From assembly GCF_900230285.1 (NCBI RefSeq), contig NZ_OCNK01000004.1:124001-188000 (forward strand): DNA of 64,000 nt. Direction: 5' to 3'. The position numbers and the translations under genes are program-made. This stretch comes from Blastococcus haudaquaticus. Its GTDB lineage: Bacteria > Actinomycetota > Actinomycetes > Mycobacteriales > Geodermatophilaceae. Numbering within the stretch: the stretch's first letter is position 1; each line of letters begins with the position of its first letter. The notes beneath the pieces were generated by a model. The model made no database searches. It had not been told where the DNA came from and saw only the letters and a program-made list of their open reading frames with translations. Below are positions 17,783 to 30,120 of the stretch, in pieces.

Positions 17783-18814
17783 TCACCGCCCACCGAGCAG
17801 GATCCAGGCCGCCAGCAGGGCGCAGCCGACGGCGACCACGAAGGTGACCGGGGCGAACCGCAGTGCGAAGCGGGGGCCGAACGTGCCCGACTGCAGTGCG
17901 ATCAGCTTCAGGTCGACCACCGGGCCGACGACGAGGAAGACGAGCCTGGACGTGAGGCTGAACGACGTCAGGCTGGCCGCGACGAACGCGTCCGCCTCCG
18001 AGCAGATGGACAGGACCACGGCGAGGGCGGCGAGGACGAGGACGGCCAGCACGGGGTCGCCCGCGACCGCGTCCAGCCAGGCCCGCGGCACGAGGACGTT
18101 CAGCGTCGCGGCCGCCACCCCGCCCAGCACCAGGAACCCCCCGGCGTGCACGAAGTCGTGCTGCGCGACGTCGAGGAACTGCCGCCCACGACTCCGGCCG
18201 CCGCTGTCGGCGGCCCGCTGTGGCAGCCGGAGCCAGTCCCCGCGGCCGAACGCGGCCCACACCCAGCCCACGACCACGGCGACCAGCAGCGAGGCAGCGA
18301 AACGGGCCACCGCCATCAGCGGCTCATCGGGGAAGGCGACCACCGTGGCGATCACCACCACGGGGTTGATCGCCGGTGCCGAGAGCAGGAACGCCAGCGC
18401 TGCCGCCGGCGCGACACCCCGGCGCACTAGCCCACCTGCGACCGGGACCGAGGCGCACTCGCATCCGGGCAGCACCGCCCCGGCGGCACCGGCGACCGGC
18501 ACGGCCAGCACGGCCGAACGCGGCAGTGCCCGCTCGAAGAAGGAGGCCGGCACCAGGCTGACCGCAGCGGAGACCAGCACGCCGAGGACGAGGAACGGCA
18601 GCGCCTGCAGGCAGATCGCCGCGAACACCGTCCCCCAGGCCTGCACGCCCGGCGCCGAGAACCAGTCCGGCTGCACGAAGTACGCAGCGATGCAGAGCGC
18701 CAGCAGAACCATGAGGACGTCCCCGGACCGCACACCGGTCCGCGCGGTCCGCCCGCCGTCCGGGCGGACCAGGGGTCGCTCGGCCGTCACCTCGGGTGGC
18801 GCGACTGGGCGCAT
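17783..18814 (-). CDS. PF03773/YraQ-family permease, partner of the TIGR03943 subunit
   Basis: 343 aa from the ATG at 18814 (an upstream in-frame start at 18865 would read through the palindrome). It has about eight hydrophobic helices and the family motif LPGCECASVPVAGGL in a membrane loop, plus SAPAINPVV and ICSEADAFVAASL later. Related permeases move arsenicals or metals. Clustering with the TIGR03943 subunit and zinc-linked genes favours a metal or metal-complex substrate. Promoter palindrome GAGAACGGTTCTC lies 17 bp upstream of the start. Confidence 0.85.
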   Translation of the reverse strand: MRPVAPPEVTAERPLVRPDGGRTARTGVRSGDVLMVLLALCIAAYFVQPDWFSAPGVQAWGTVFAAICLQALPFLVLGVLVSAAVSLVPASFFERALPRSAVLAVPVAGAAGAVLPGCECASVPVAGGLVRRGVAPAAALAFLLSAPAINPVVVIATVVAFPDEPLMAVARFAASLLVAVVVGWVWAAFGRGDWLRLPQRAADSGGRSRGRQFLDVAQHDFVHAGGFLVLGGVAAATLNVLVPRAWLDAVAGDPVLAVLVLAALAVVLSICSEADAFVAASLTSFSLTSRLVFLVVGPVVDLKLIALQSGTFGPRFALRFAPVTFVVAVGCALLAAWILLGGR

Positions 18815-18831
18815 GGGGCCTCGATCGGTAT

Positions 18832-18844
18832 GAGAACGGTTCTC
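18832..18844. promoter_or_regulatory. Zur-like operator of the permease pair
   Basis: GAGAACGGTTCTC is a perfect 6-1-6 palindrome. With flanking bases it matches 10 of 15 Zur positions. It sits just upstream of the permease ATG and downstream of the def terminator, so it marks an independent promoter. Confidence 0.6.
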
Positions 18845-18865
18845 CGTCGGCGCCGAGCCTCTCAC

Positions 18866-18886
18866 GGGCCCGGTCGTCCCGGGCCC
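18866..18886 (-). terminator. hairpin after def
   Basis: GGGCCCGG (18866-18873) pairs perfectly with CCGGGCCC (18879-18886) around a 5-nt loop. It follows the def stop on the minus strand and separates def from the zinc-permease promoter. Confidence 0.6.
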
Positions 18887-18897
18887 AGGCCGGGGGG

Positions 18898-19389
18898 TCA
18901 GCGGTCGCGGAGTGCCCGGAGGGCGGACTTCCGGGCGTCGCCGGTCAACCGGTCGAGGAAGACCCTGCCGTCGAGGTGGTCGACCTCGTGCTGCAGGCAG
19001 CGGGCCATGAGGCCTTCACCCTCGAGCCGCAGCGGCTTCCCGTCGACGTCGAACCCCTCGGCGACGCAGCGCATGGCGCGGACCGTGGGGGCCCAGATGC
19101 CCGGGACCGACAGGCAGCCCTCGTCGCCGTCCTGGATCTCCTCGGACCGCTCGACGATGACCGGGTTGACCATGTGCCCGATGACGCCGTCGATGTTGTA
19201 GGAGAACGCGCGCACGTTGACGCCGATCTGCGGCGCGGCCACTCCGGCGCGGCCCGGGTGGTCGACGGTGTCGACCAGGTCCCGCACGAGGGCCGCCAGC
19301 CAGCCGTCGAACGCCGTCACCTCGTCGGACGGGGTGCGCAGCACCGGGTCGCCGAGCTCGCGGATGGGGCGGATCGTCACGGCGAGCAT
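18898..19389 (-). CDS. def: peptide deformylase
   Basis: 163 aa. It removes the formyl group from the N-terminal methionine of new proteins. All three metal-site motifs are intact: GVAAPQIG, EGCLSVP (Cys ligand) and QHEVDHLDG (two His ligands and catalytic Glu). The ATG at 19389 gives MLAVTIRP; a GTG nine bases downstream (VTIRPIREL) is an equally good start. It lies 4 bp after the TetR stop and may share its transcript. Confidence 0.96.
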   Translation of the reverse strand: MLAVTIRPIRELGDPVLRTPSDEVTAFDGWLAALVRDLVDTVDHPGRAGVAAPQIGVNVRAFSYNIDGVIGHMVNPVIVERSEEIQDGDEGCLSVPGIWAPTVRAMRCVAEGFDVDGKPLRLEGEGLMARCLQHEVDHLDGRVFLDRLTGDARKSALRALRDR

Positions 19390-19393
19390 TCTC

Positions 19394-20041
19394 TCAGCCC
19401 TGGGCGGGCGGTCCGATCGGCCCTCCCGGCAGAGTCGGCGCCCACCCCCGCAGCACCGATTCCCGGCAGCGCGCGAGGTCGTCGCCGGCCGCCACGCAGA
19501 CGGCCACCGCGAGCTCGGGACCGTGCGACAGGGACGCCTCCGGCGGGAGCACGTCGGTGAGGACCAGCATGGTCAACCCGTGGCCGGCCGCCCAGAACCT
19601 CGTCGCCACCGCGGCGGGGTCGGCGTCGGCGGAGAAGCGGCCGGCCTGCCGCGCGCGCTCGGCCGCCTCGACGAGCCGCGAGAACGACGCGTCCGCAGCG
19701 GCCGGGTCCTCGAGGTCCGCGGCCGCGTCGAACATCGCGCGGTACAGGAAGGGGCTGGCGTGCGCGGCGGCGACGTAGGCGGCACCGAGCGCAGCCAGGT
19801 CGTGCACGGCGTCGTCCGTGCGGGGCACCTCCGCGAGCCGTCCCGCCAGCCGGGTGAAGCCCTCCTGGCGGACGGCCCGCCACAGCCCGGGCATGCCACC
19901 GAAGTGCGTGTAGACGGCGGTGGTCGAGGTGCCGGCCCGGTCGGCGAGCGACCGGGCGGTCACCGCCACCCGGCCGGCCAGCATCTCGGCCGCCGCCTCG
20001 ACGAGGGCGGTGCGGACGGCGGGAGCGGCGACGCGGGGCAT
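19394..20041 (-). CDS. TetR-family transcriptional regulator
   Basis: About 215 aa. The N-terminal helix-turn-helix region (SLADRAGTSTTAVYTHFGG) is clear, and a TetR_C-type ligand domain follows with no recognisable ligand. ATG at 20041 (MPRVAAP) is preferred; another ATG at 20050 adds three residues. It is divergent from the RidA gene across a short gap that holds a perfect palindrome, so it very likely represses itself and RidA. Confidence 0.9.
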   Translation of the reverse strand: MPRVAAPAVRTALVEAAAEMLAGRVAVTARSLADRAGTSTTAVYTHFGGMPGLWRAVRQEGFTRLAGRLAEVPRTDDAVHDLAALGAAYVAAAHASPFLYRAMFDAAADLEDPAAADASFSRLVEAAERARQAGRFSADADPAAVATRFWAAGHGLTMLVLTDVLPPEASLSHGPELAVAVCVAAGDDLARCRESVLRGWAPTLPGGPIGPPAQG

Positions 20042-20056
20042 GTTGCACATCGTACC

Positions 20057-20069
20057 GTAACAGTGTTAC
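20057..20069. promoter_or_regulatory. probable TetR operator
   Basis: GTAACAGTGTTAC is a perfect 6-1-6 palindrome in the divergent TetR/RidA promoter. It contains an AT-rich core in a GC-rich setting and probably covers the promoter elements of both genes. Confidence 0.7.
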
Positions 20070-20103
20070 ATAACAAGCATCCACTACTCGTAGGAGGAAC
20101 ACC

Positions 20104-20511
20104 ATGACCGTCGAGCTGCTCAATCCCCCCGGGATCCCCGCCCCCGAGTTCTACCGCCAGATGGCCGTGACCAGCGGATCCCGGACGGTGTACCTCGCCG
20201 GGCAGGTCGCGCGCACGGCCGACGGCACCCCGGTCGGAACGGGGGATCTCGCGGCCCAGGTGGAGCAGGCCTACGTCAACGTGGCCACGGCGCTGGCCGC
20301 TGTCGGCGGCTCGTTCGATCACGTCGCCAAGCTGACCGTGTACGTCGTGGACTGGACCCCGGACAAGCTGGCCGACCTCGGCGCCGGGGTGCGGCGGGCC
20401 GCCGAACGACTCGGTGTGGACCCGACCAAGCCGGTGACCCTGATCAGCGTTGCCGGCCTCGGCGAGCCGGACCTGCTGGTCGAGGTCGACGCCGTCGCCG
20501 TGCTGCCGTAG
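20104..20511 (+). CDS. RidA/YjgF family protein
   Basis: 135 aa, the usual length for this family of small trimeric enamine/imine deaminases. Family features include YLAGQVA, the central HVAKLTVYVVD and the C-terminal LLVEVDAVAVLP. The arginine that binds the carboxylate in true RidA proteins is not obvious, so it may be a subgroup with another substrate. A strong ribosome binding site, TAGGAGG, precedes the ATG. The upstream TetR and palindrome point to induction by a small molecule. Confidence 0.88.
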   Translation: MTVELLNPPGIPAPEFYRQMAVTSGSRTVYLAGQVARTADGTPVGTGDLAAQVEQAYVNVATALAAVGGSFDHVAKLTVYVVDWTPDKLADLGAGVRRAAERLGVDPTKPVTLISVAGLGEPDLLVEVDAVAVLP

Positions 20512-20517
20512 CCCGGG

Positions 20518-21627
20518 TCAGCGCCCGACCAGCACCATCTCGTCGCGGTGCACGACCTCGCGCCGGTACTCCGGCGCGAGGTCGCCCGTCTTGCGACCCA
20601 GGAGTGCGGGCATCTCCCGGGCGTCGTAGGCGACCAGCCCGCGGGCGACCACCACACCGTCCGGGCCGACCAGCTCCACCGGGTCGTCGGCCAGGAACTC
20701 GCCGGTGACCCCGGTGACGCCGGCGGCGAGCAGCGAGGCGTGCCGCTCCCGCACAGCCCGCACGGCCCCCTCGTCCAGCAGGACCCGACCGCGCGGCCGG
20801 CTGGCGTAGCGCAACCAGAACTGCCGGGCGCCGGGACGCCGGCCCATCGGGCCGAACAGCGTGCCGACCTGCTCCCCCGCCAGTGCCGCGGCCGCCTGCG
20901 CCGTCGAGGTGACGACGACGGGGACGCCGGCCTGCGCGGCGATGAAGGCGGCCTCCACCTTGGTCGCCATGCCGCCGGTGCCGACGCCGTTGCGCTTCGC
21001 GGTGCCCAGGGTGACCGCGGCGAGGTCGGCGGGCGAGGTGACCGTGTCCACCAGCTGGGCCGGCCCGATCCGCGGGTCGCCGTCGTACACGCCGTCCACG
21101 TCGGACAGCAGGACCAGCGCGTCGGCCTGGGCGACGTGGGCCACCAGCGCCGCGAGCCGGTCGTTGTCGCCGAACCGGATCTCCTCGGTGGCCACGGTGT
21201 CGTTCTCGTTGACGATCGGCAGCGCCCCGAGCGCCAGCAGCCGCTCCATCGTCTGGTGGGCGTTGCGGTAGTGGCTGCGGCGGGTCAGGTCGTCGGCGGT
21301 CAGCAGCACCTGTCCGACGGTGATGTCGTGCCGGGCGAACGCGTCGGCGTAGGTCTGCACGAGGCGCAGCTGCCCGACGCTGGCCGCGGCCTGCGCCGTC
21401 GCGAGGTCACGGGGCCTGCCGTCGAGCCGCAGCGGCGCCAGGCCCGCGGCGATCGCGCCGGAGGACACCAGGACGACCTCCCGCCCCGCGGCACGCACGG
21501 CCCCGAGGACGTCGACGAGCGCGGTCAGCCGCGCCGGGTCGAGCCCACCGGGCAGGGTGGTCAGCGAGGAGGAGCCGACCTTGACGACGACCCGGCGGGC
21601 GCCGGCGATCTGCGGGCGCGCGGTCAC
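20518..21627 (-). CDS. proB: glutamate 5-kinase
   Basis: 369 aa. It catalyses the first step of proline synthesis, glutamate to glutamyl 5-phosphate. The amino-acid kinase domain shows [10 protein letters not shown] at the N-terminus, the [10 protein letters not shown] substrate motif and [14 protein letters not shown]-terminal PUA domain is present (about 275-360), as in most ProB. Its ATG overlaps the obg stop by 4 bp. Confidence 0.97.
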   Translation of the reverse strand: MTARPQIAGARRVVVKVGSSSLTTLPGGLDPARLTALVDVLGAVRAAGREVVLVSSGAIAAGLAPLRLDGRPRDLATAQAAASVGQLRLVQTYADAFARHDITVGQVLLTADDLTRRSHYRNAHQTMERLLALGALPIVNENDTVATEEIRFGDNDRLAALVAHVAQADALVLLSDVDGVYDGDPRIGPAQLVDTVTSPADLAAVTLGTAKRNGVGTGGMATKVEAAFIAAQAGVPVVVTSTAQAAAALAGEQVGTLFGPMGRRPGARQFWLRYASRPRGRVLLDEGAVRAVRERHASLLAAGVTGVTGEFLADDPVELVGPDGVVVARGLVAYDAREMPALLGRKTGDLAPEYRREVVHRDEMVLVGR

Positions 21628-23111
21628 TCGACGTCGTCCGGCAGATCGGCGTCGGTCCAGGTGTCCTCACTGAGCTCGTAGGGCGTGCGGCGGGCCTTCT
21701 TCGCGGCCAGGCGCTCCTCGGCGCGGACGCGGTGCGGTGCGTCGACGCGGGAGTCGGTGCCGCGACCGCCCAGACCGGCGGACTCCTCGACGGTGAGCGT
21801 CCCGGCCGGGAGCGTGGGCACCCAGTCGAACGTGACACCGCCGATGGTGACGGCGTCGCCCTCGACGGCGCCGGCCTTGGCCAGCTGCTCCTCGACGCCG
21901 AGCCGGTTGAGCCGGTCGGCGAGGAAGCCCACGGCCTCGTCGTTGGTGAAGTCGGTCTGCCGGACCCAGCGCTCCGGCCGCACGCCGCGCACGACGAAGC
22001 CGTCGGTGTACTCGGTGTCCCGCTCGACGGTGAAGCCCGAGTCGTCCACGGCCTTCGGCGTGATGGTGACCCGCGCCGGCTCCATGGTGGGCAGGCTGGC
22101 GCGGTGCTGCTCGACGTGGGCGGCGAGGGCGAAGCCGAACTCGCGGAGCCCCTCGCCGGTGGCCGCGCTGACCGGGTAGACGTCCAGGCCGCGCTTCTCC
22201 AGCGATGCGCGGACCAGGTCGACCAGCTCGCGGGCGTCGGGGACGTCGATCTTGTTGAGGACGGCGATCTGCAAGCGGCCCACGAGGTCCAGCTCGTCGC
22301 CGCCGTACTCCGTCAGCTCGTGCTCGAGCGCCTCGATGTCGGTCTCGGGGTCGCGCCCGGGTTCCATCGTCGCCATGTCGACGACGTGCACCAGGACGGC
22401 GCAGCGCTCGACGTGGCGGAGGAACTGGACGCCGAGGCCCTTGCCGGTGGAGGCGCCGGGGATCAGGCCGGGGACGTCGGCCATGGTGTAGACGGTGTCG
22501 CCGGAGCGGATCACGCCGAGGTTGGGCACCAGCGTGGTGAAGGGGTAGTCGGCGATCTTCGGGCGGGCCGACGACATGGCGGCGATCAGCGACGACTTGC
22601 CGGCGGACGGGAACCCGACCAGGCCGACGTCGGCGATGCTCTTCAGCTCGATGACGGCGTCGAAGGCCTCCCCCTCCTCGCCCAGGAGCGCGAAGCCGGG
22701 CGCCTTCCGGCGGGCGTTGGCGAGAGCGGCGTTGCCGAGTCCACCCTTGCCGCCCTTCGCGAGCACGACGCGGGTGCCGGCGCCGACGAGGTCGGCGATG
22801 ACCCGGCCATCGGGGGTGCTGACCACCGTGCCGGCCGGCACCTTGAGGACGCGGTCCTCGCCCTTGCCGCCGTGGCGGTTGCTGCCCTCGCCGGGCCGGC
22901 CGTTGCCGGCCTTCTGGTGCGGGCGGTGGTGGAAGTCCAGCAGCGTGTGCACGCTCGGGTCCACCTCGAGGACGATGTCCCCGCCGTCGCCGCCGTTGCC
23001 CCCGTCGGGGCCGCCGAGTGGCTTGAACTTCTCCCGATGGACCGAGGAGACGCCGTGCCCGCCGTTGCCGGCGGCCACGTGCACGACTACTCGATCGACG
23101 AAAGCGGCCAT
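21624..23111 (-). CDS. obgE: GTPase Obg/CgtA
   Basis: 495 aa. An N-terminal glycine-rich Obg fold ([15 protein letters not shown]) is followed by a G domain with [10 protein letters not shown] (P-loop), switch [15 protein letters not shown] and NKID, and a C-terminal OCT domain plus charged tail. It acts in large-subunit assembly and stress control. It follows rplU-rpmA as in most bacteria but is cut off from them by a strong hairpin. Confidence 0.97.
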   Translation of the reverse strand: MAAFVDRVVVHVAAGNGGHGVSSVHREKFKPLGGPDGGNGGDGGDIVLEVDPSVHTLLDFHHRPHQKAGNGRPGEGSNRHGGKGEDRVLKVPAGTVVSTPDGRVIADLVGAGTRVVLAKGGKGGLGNAALANARRKAPGFALLGEEGEAFDAVIELKSIADVGLVGFPSAGKSSLIAAMSSARPKIADYPFTTLVPNLGVIRSGDTVYTMADVPGLIPGASTGKGLGVQFLRHVERCAVLVHVVDMATMEPGRDPETDIEALEHELTEYGGDELDLVGRLQIAVLNKIDVPDARELVDLVRASLEKRGLDVYPVSAATGEGLREFGFALAAHVEQHRASLPTMEPARVTITPKAVDDSGFTVERDTEYTDGFVVRGVRPERWVRQTDFTNDEAVGFLADRLNRLGVEEQLAKAGAVEGDAVTIGGVTFDWVPTLPAGTLTVEESAGLGGRGTDSRVDAPHRVRAEERLAAKKARRTPYELSEDTWTDADLPDDVE

Positions 23112-23155
23112 TCCCGCCGCCTCCTACCTGCTAGGTCCTGCTGGTGGAACGACAG

Positions 23156-23187
23156 CGAGCGCACGGGCCGGTCGGCCCGTGCGCTCG
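23156..23187 (-). terminator. hairpin after rpmA
   Basis: A perfect 14-bp stem (23156-23169 with 23174-23187) and a 4-nt loop in the gap between rpmA and obg. It would end or attenuate the ribosomal-protein transcript before obg-proB. Confidence 0.8.
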
Positions 23188-23205
23188 TTGACGTGTCTGA
23201 AGTGC

Positions 23206-23463
23206 TCAGGCCTCGACGGCGGCGATGGAGACGGTCTTGCGTCCCCGCCGCGTGCCGAAGAGCACCGCGCCCGGGGCGAGCGCGAACAGCGTGTCGTCGC
23301 TGCCGCGGCCGACGCCCAGGCCCGGGTGGAAGTGGGTGCCGCGCTGGCGGACGATGATCTCGCCGGCCTTGACGACCTGGCCGCCGAAGCGCTTCACGCC
23401 GAGGCGCTGAGCGTTCGAGTCGCGACCGTTGCGGGACGACGAGGCGCCCTTCTTGTGTGCCAT
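23206..23463 (-). CDS. rpmA: 50S ribosomal protein L27
   Basis: 85 aa. The N-terminus [16 protein letters not shown] and the motif [13 protein letters not shown]-type ([17 protein letters not shown]) identify L27, which reaches into the peptidyl-transferase centre. It starts 7 bp after the rplU stop. Confidence 0.98.
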   Translation of the reverse strand: MAHKKGASSSRNGRDSNAQRLGVKRFGGQVVKAGEIIVRQRGTHFHPGLGVGRGSDDTLFALAPGAVLFGTRRGRKTVSIAAVEA

Positions 23464-23470
23464 GTCGGCG

Positions 23471-23782
23471 TCAGCCCTTCGAGATGTCGCGGACCACGAC
23501 GCTGGTCAGGGGCTGACGGTGCCCCTGCCGCTTGTGGTAGCCGGTCTTGTTCTTGAACTTGTGGATGTGGATCTTCGGGCCCTTGCCGTGCTCGACGATC
23601 TCACCGGTCACGGTCACCTTGGCCAGGGCCGCGGCGTCGCTGGTGACGGTGTCGCCGTCGACCAGCAGGATGGCCGGAAGGGCCACCGAGTCACCGGCCG
23701 CACCCGCCAGACGGTTGATCGTGAACGTGTCGCCCACGGCCACCTTGTGCTGGCTGCCACCGGCCTTCACCACTGCGTACAC
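23471..23782 (-). CDS. rplU: 50S ribosomal protein L21
   Basis: 103 aa from the GTG at 23782 ([14 protein letters not shown]), six bases after a GAGGAG ribosome binding site. A GTG one codon earlier would leave only 3 bases of spacing, and the longer frame to 23845 has no L21 homology. The C-terminal [13 protein letters not shown] is typical of L21. The 190-bp leader up to the RNase E/G gene is large enough for a promoter; I see no clear regulatory fold in it. Confidence 0.97.
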   Translation of the reverse strand: MYAVVKAGGSQHKVAVGDTFTINRLAGAAGDSVALPAILLVDGDTVTSDAAALAKVTVTGEIVEHGKGPKIHIHKFKNKTGYHKRQGHRQPLTSVVVRDISKG

Positions 23783-23972
23783 CACTGACTCCTCGTATCG
23801 CTCTTTGCTAGCTCTGTGTTCCGGCGCGCAGACCGGAGCGATCACCGGGTGCTGGACGGGCTGCGATGCCTCACCCGGCGGCGCCCGGAGGCGCCCGCGC
23901 GGTGGCGGTGCAACCCGACCAGCGTACCCGAGGCGCCGCCGCCGGGTCGAACGCGGTCCCGACCGTCCCCGA

Positions 23973-26936
<2,964 letters not shown>

Positions 26937-27232
26937 GAGGGCTCGTCTCCTCATGTGCTCCCGGGCGCCGATCGGATGACTGGCGGCCGCGCAGGAGCAC
27001 GGGTTGGGCGGGACGGGCCGTCGCACGGGGTACGGCGGGTGTGGCTCGTCCTGCGGAAGTCTGATGTCGGCCGCCGCGCGGCGGTTGCCGCGGCGGTGGC
27101 CGCACTGCGGGTGGTGCTGGTCGTGCGGTGGTGCGAGGGTCTGCGTGGTCCGGGCCGGCTGGCCCGGATCGGGGTGCGTCACGCCTGGCAGCCGTGGCGC
27201 TCGACGTCGCGCGGGCCCCGGGGATCCACCGG

Positions 27233-27994
27233 TCAGATCGCTGCGTGCTCCCGGAGGAGACGCGCCGCGCGGTCCGGACCGAGCGGATCGGCCACGGTCC
27301 CGGTGTCGTCGAGCCGGCCCTGCGCCTCACGCACGGCCCGGGGGGGCAACGGCGGGTGCAGGTCGGCGACGGCAGCCAGGGCGGCCAACACGTCGTCCGG
27401 TCGTACGGCGGGCGTTCCCTGCCGGACGACCATGTGCAGTATGGCACAACCGGCCCCCTCGCCCGCCGACGCACTGGCGACCGACGGGCGTGCGTCGATG
27501 TCCTTCAGGCCGTTCTTGGTCCGCTTCGCGACGGTGACGACGTCGCGCGCGAGGAACTCCTCCAGCGCGGGGCGGAGCTCGTCCACGGACAATCCCGGCA
27601 GCTCGACCCGCCAGACGGAGGTGTCGATCCGGTCGGCCAGCGAGCCGGTCCCCTCCCCCGCCTCCACGCACTCCAGGATCGCCAGCTCCTCCGGCAGCGA
27701 GGCGTCCAGACCCGCCCGGACCGCCTCGGGGTCGCAGCGCACCGACACCCCGATCTCGCAGTACTCGGCCTCGCTGGCGGCACCCGTGGGGGCGGCACCG
27801 AGGTAGGAGATCTTCGGGTGCGGGCTGAAGCCGGCCGAGAACGCCATCGGCACGCCGGCGCGGCGCAGCGCCCGCTCCAGTGTCCGGGCGAGGTCGCGGT
27901 GGCTGGCGAAGCGGAGCCGCCCGCGCTTGGCGTAGCGGATGCGGAGCTTCTGGACCGTGGGCGGCGGGGGCGGCCCGTCGGGCTGGCGGCCCAT
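27233..27994 (-). CDS. TIGR03936-family radical-SAM-linked protein (DUF2344)
   Basis: 253 aa from the ATG at 27994, overlapping the radical SAM stop (ATGA). The family signature KLRIRYAKRGRLRFASHRDL and SAGFSPHPKISYL is clear. It has no cysteine cluster of its own and always occurs with, or fused to, the B12-binding radical SAM protein encoded just upstream. The pair's reaction is unknown; an RNA or translation-related target has been guessed from its fixed place near rne and rplU. Confidence 0.9.
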   Translation of the reverse strand: MGRQPDGPPPPPTVQKLRIRYAKRGRLRFASHRDLARTLERALRRAGVPMAFSAGFSPHPKISYLGAAPTGAASEAEYCEIGVSVRCDPEAVRAGLDASLPEELAILECVEAGEGTGSLADRIDTSVWRVELPGLSVDELRPALEEFLARDVVTVAKRTKNGLKDIDARPSVASASAGEGAGCAILHMVVRQGTPAVRPDDVLAALAAVADLHPPLPPRAVREAQGRLDDTGTVADPLGPDRAARLLREHAAI

Positions 27995-29943
27995 CAGACG
28001 ACGGTGAGCGGCAGCAGGCTGCGCCCGGTCGGGCCGATCTGGATCTCCGTGCCCATGGTGGGGCAGACGCCGCAGTCGTAGCAGGGGGTCCACCGGCAGT
28101 CGGCGACCTCCTCCTCCGACAGGGCCTCCTGCCAGTCCTCCCAGAGCCACTCCTTGTCCAGACCGGAGTCCAGGTGGTCCCACGGGAGGATCTCGTGCTC
28201 GGTGCGCTCGCGGGTGGTGTACCAGTCGAGGTCGACGCCGTACGGCGCCAGCTCCTCGGCGGCCGCCTGCGTCCAGCGGTCGAAGGAGAAGTGCTCGCTC
28301 CAGCCGTCGAACCGGCCACCCTCGCGCCAGACCCGCTCGATGACCCGGCCCACGCGGCGGTCGCCGCGGGAGAGCAGTCCTTCGATCACGCCGGGCTTGC
28401 CGTCGTGGTAGCGCAGGCCGATGGAGCGGCCGATGCGGCGGTCGGCGTTGATCGCCTGGCGCAGCACCCTCAACCGGTGGTCGATGGTCTCCGCGCTGGC
28501 CTGGCTCGCCCACTGGAACGGCGTGTGCGGCTTGGGCACGAAGCCACCGATGGAGACGGTGCAGCGGATGTCCTTGCGGCCACTGGCCTCACGGCCGGCC
28601 CGGATGACCTCCACCGCGAGCTCGGCGATCTCGAGGACGTCCTCGTCGGTCTCCGTCGGGAGCCCGCACATGAAGTAGAGCTTCACCTGCGTCCAGCCGT
28701 TGGCGTACGCGGTGGTGACCGTGCGGACGAGGTCCTCCTTGGACACCGTCTTGTTGATCACCCGGCGGATCCGCTCGCTCCCGCCCTCGGGTGCGAAGGT
28801 GAGCCCGGATCGCCGTCCGTTGCGGGACAGCTCGTTGGCCAGCGTCACGTTGAACGCGTCGACGCGGGTGGACGGCAGGCTGAGGCTGACCTTGGAGTCC
28901 TCGTAGCGGTCGGCGAGCTCCTTCGCGAGCTGGCCGATCTCGGAGTGGTCGGCGGAGCTCAGGCTGAGCAGCCCGACCTCCTCGTAACCGGTCGCCTTGA
29001 GGCCCTGCTCGACCATGGAGCCGATGCCCGTGATGGTCCGCTCGCGCACGGGGCGGGTGATCATCCCGGCCTGGCAGAACCGGCAGCCGCGGGTGCAGCC
29101 CCGGAAGATCTCGACGCTCATCCGCTCGTGGACCGATTCCGCGAGCGGCACGATCGGCGTCTTCGGGTACGGCCACTCGTCGAGGTCCATGACCGTGCGC
29201 TTGGCGACCTTCGCCGGGACGTCGTCCCGCAGGCGGAGCACCTCGGCGATGGCGCCGTCGGCCCCGTAGGTGACGGCGTAGAAGCCGGGGACGTAGACGC
29301 CCTCGACGCGGGCCAGGCGGGCCAGCAGCTCGACGCGGCCACCGGGCCGCCCCTGCGCCTTCCATGCCTTCACGACGTCGGTGATGTCGCCGACGACCTG
29401 CTCGCCGTCACCCAGGACCGCGCAGTCGACGAAGTCGGCGACCGGCTCAGGGTTGAAGGCCGCATGCCCGCCGGCGACGACGACGGGGTGGCTCTCGTCG
29501 CGGTCGACGGCGTGGATCGGGACGCCGGCGAGGTCGAGGGCCTCGAGGAGGTTGGTGTAGCCGAGCTCGGTGGCGAAGCTGACGCCGAGGAGGTCGAAGT
29601 CCTTGACGGAGCGGTGGCCGTCGACGGTGAACTGCGGGACGCCGTTCTCGCGCATCAGGGCGGCGAGGTCGGGCCAGACGGAGTAGGTGCGCTCGGCCAG
29701 GGCGTCCGGGCGCTCGTTCAGCACCTCGTACAGGATCATCAGCCCCTGGTTGGGCAGCCCCACCTCGTAGGCGTCGGGGTACATCAGCGCCCAGTGGACG
29801 GCGGCGTCCTCCCAGGGCTTCACCTGCGAGTTCAGTTCACCGCCGACGTACTGGATCGGCTTCTGGATCTGAGCCAGCAGGGGCTCGAGGCGGGGGTACA
29901 GCGACTCGCCTGCGGAGGCGCGGAGTTCAGCAGTCATGACCAC
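27994..29943 (-). CDS. TIGR03960-family B12-binding radical SAM protein
   Basis: 649 aa. An N-terminal B12-binding-like region is followed by a radical SAM domain with the iron-sulfur cluster motif GCTRGCRFCQAG (C-x3-C-x2-C) and the later LPTETDEDV stretch. A C-terminal extension carries four further cysteines (CRWTPCYDCGVC), which may hold a second cluster. The GTG/ATG start at 29943 or the ATG two codons later (MTAELRAS) are both possible. Function unknown but conserved across actinobacteria with the downstream partner. Confidence 0.92.
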   Translation of the reverse strand: MVMTAELRASAGESLYPRLEPLLAQIQKPIQYVGGELNSQVKPWEDAAVHWALMYPDAYEVGLPNQGLMILYEVLNERPDALAERTYSVWPDLAALMRENGVPQFTVDGHRSVKDFDLLGVSFATELGYTNLLEALDLAGVPIHAVDRDESHPVVVAGGHAAFNPEPVADFVDCAVLGDGEQVVGDITDVVKAWKAQGRPGGRVELLARLARVEGVYVPGFYAVTYGADGAIAEVLRLRDDVPAKVAKRTVMDLDEWPYPKTPIVPLAESVHERMSVEIFRGCTRGCRFCQAGMITRPVRERTITGIGSMVEQGLKATGYEEVGLLSLSSADHSEIGQLAKELADRYEDSKVSLSLPSTRVDAFNVTLANELSRNGRRSGLTFAPEGGSERIRRVINKTVSKEDLVRTVTTAYANGWTQVKLYFMCGLPTETDEDVLEIAELAVEVIRAGREASGRKDIRCTVSIGGFVPKPHTPFQWASQASAETIDHRLRVLRQAINADRRIGRSIGLRYHDGKPGVIEGLLSRGDRRVGRVIERVWREGGRFDGWSEHFSFDRWTQAAAEELAPYGVDLDWYTTRERTEHEILPWDHLDSGLDKEWLWEDWQEALSEEEVADCRWTPCYDCGVCPTMGTEIQIGPTGRSLLPLTVV

Positions 29944-29981
29944 CTCAGGGTAGCCGCCGCCGGTCCGGCCCCCTCCGGGCG

Positions 29982-30049
29982 CGAGTGAGCAGTTGCGGTC
30001 GTCCGCTTCGGCGTGTCCCGGCGTGTCGGCGACCTCAACTGCTCACTCG
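29982..30049. repeat. long inverted repeat (terminator or REP-like)
   Basis: Arm CGAGTGAGCAGTTGCGGTCG (29982-30001) pairs with 30030-30049 over 20 bp with one mismatch; the loop is 28 nt. It lies between the divergent radical SAM gene (-) and the XRE regulator (+), where no terminator is needed. A mobile REP-like palindrome or a regulatory cruciform is therefore as likely as a terminator. Confidence 0.7.
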
Positions 30050-30080
30050 ACGATCCGCGGGCCTGGCGCCGGATGCACAG

Positions 30081-30109
30081 CTATGGTGCCGGCCATAGCA
30101 ATAATGCTA
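30081..30109. promoter_or_regulatory. probable XRE operator
   Basis: Two overlapping dyads: CTATGG (30081-30086) with CCATAG (30093-30098), and TAGCA (30096-30100) with TGCTA (30105-30109). They are 12 bp upstream of the XRE regulator's ATG, in the only AT-rich stretch nearby, which suits autoregulation. Confidence 0.5.
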
Positions 30110-30120
30110 CGGTTCATCGC

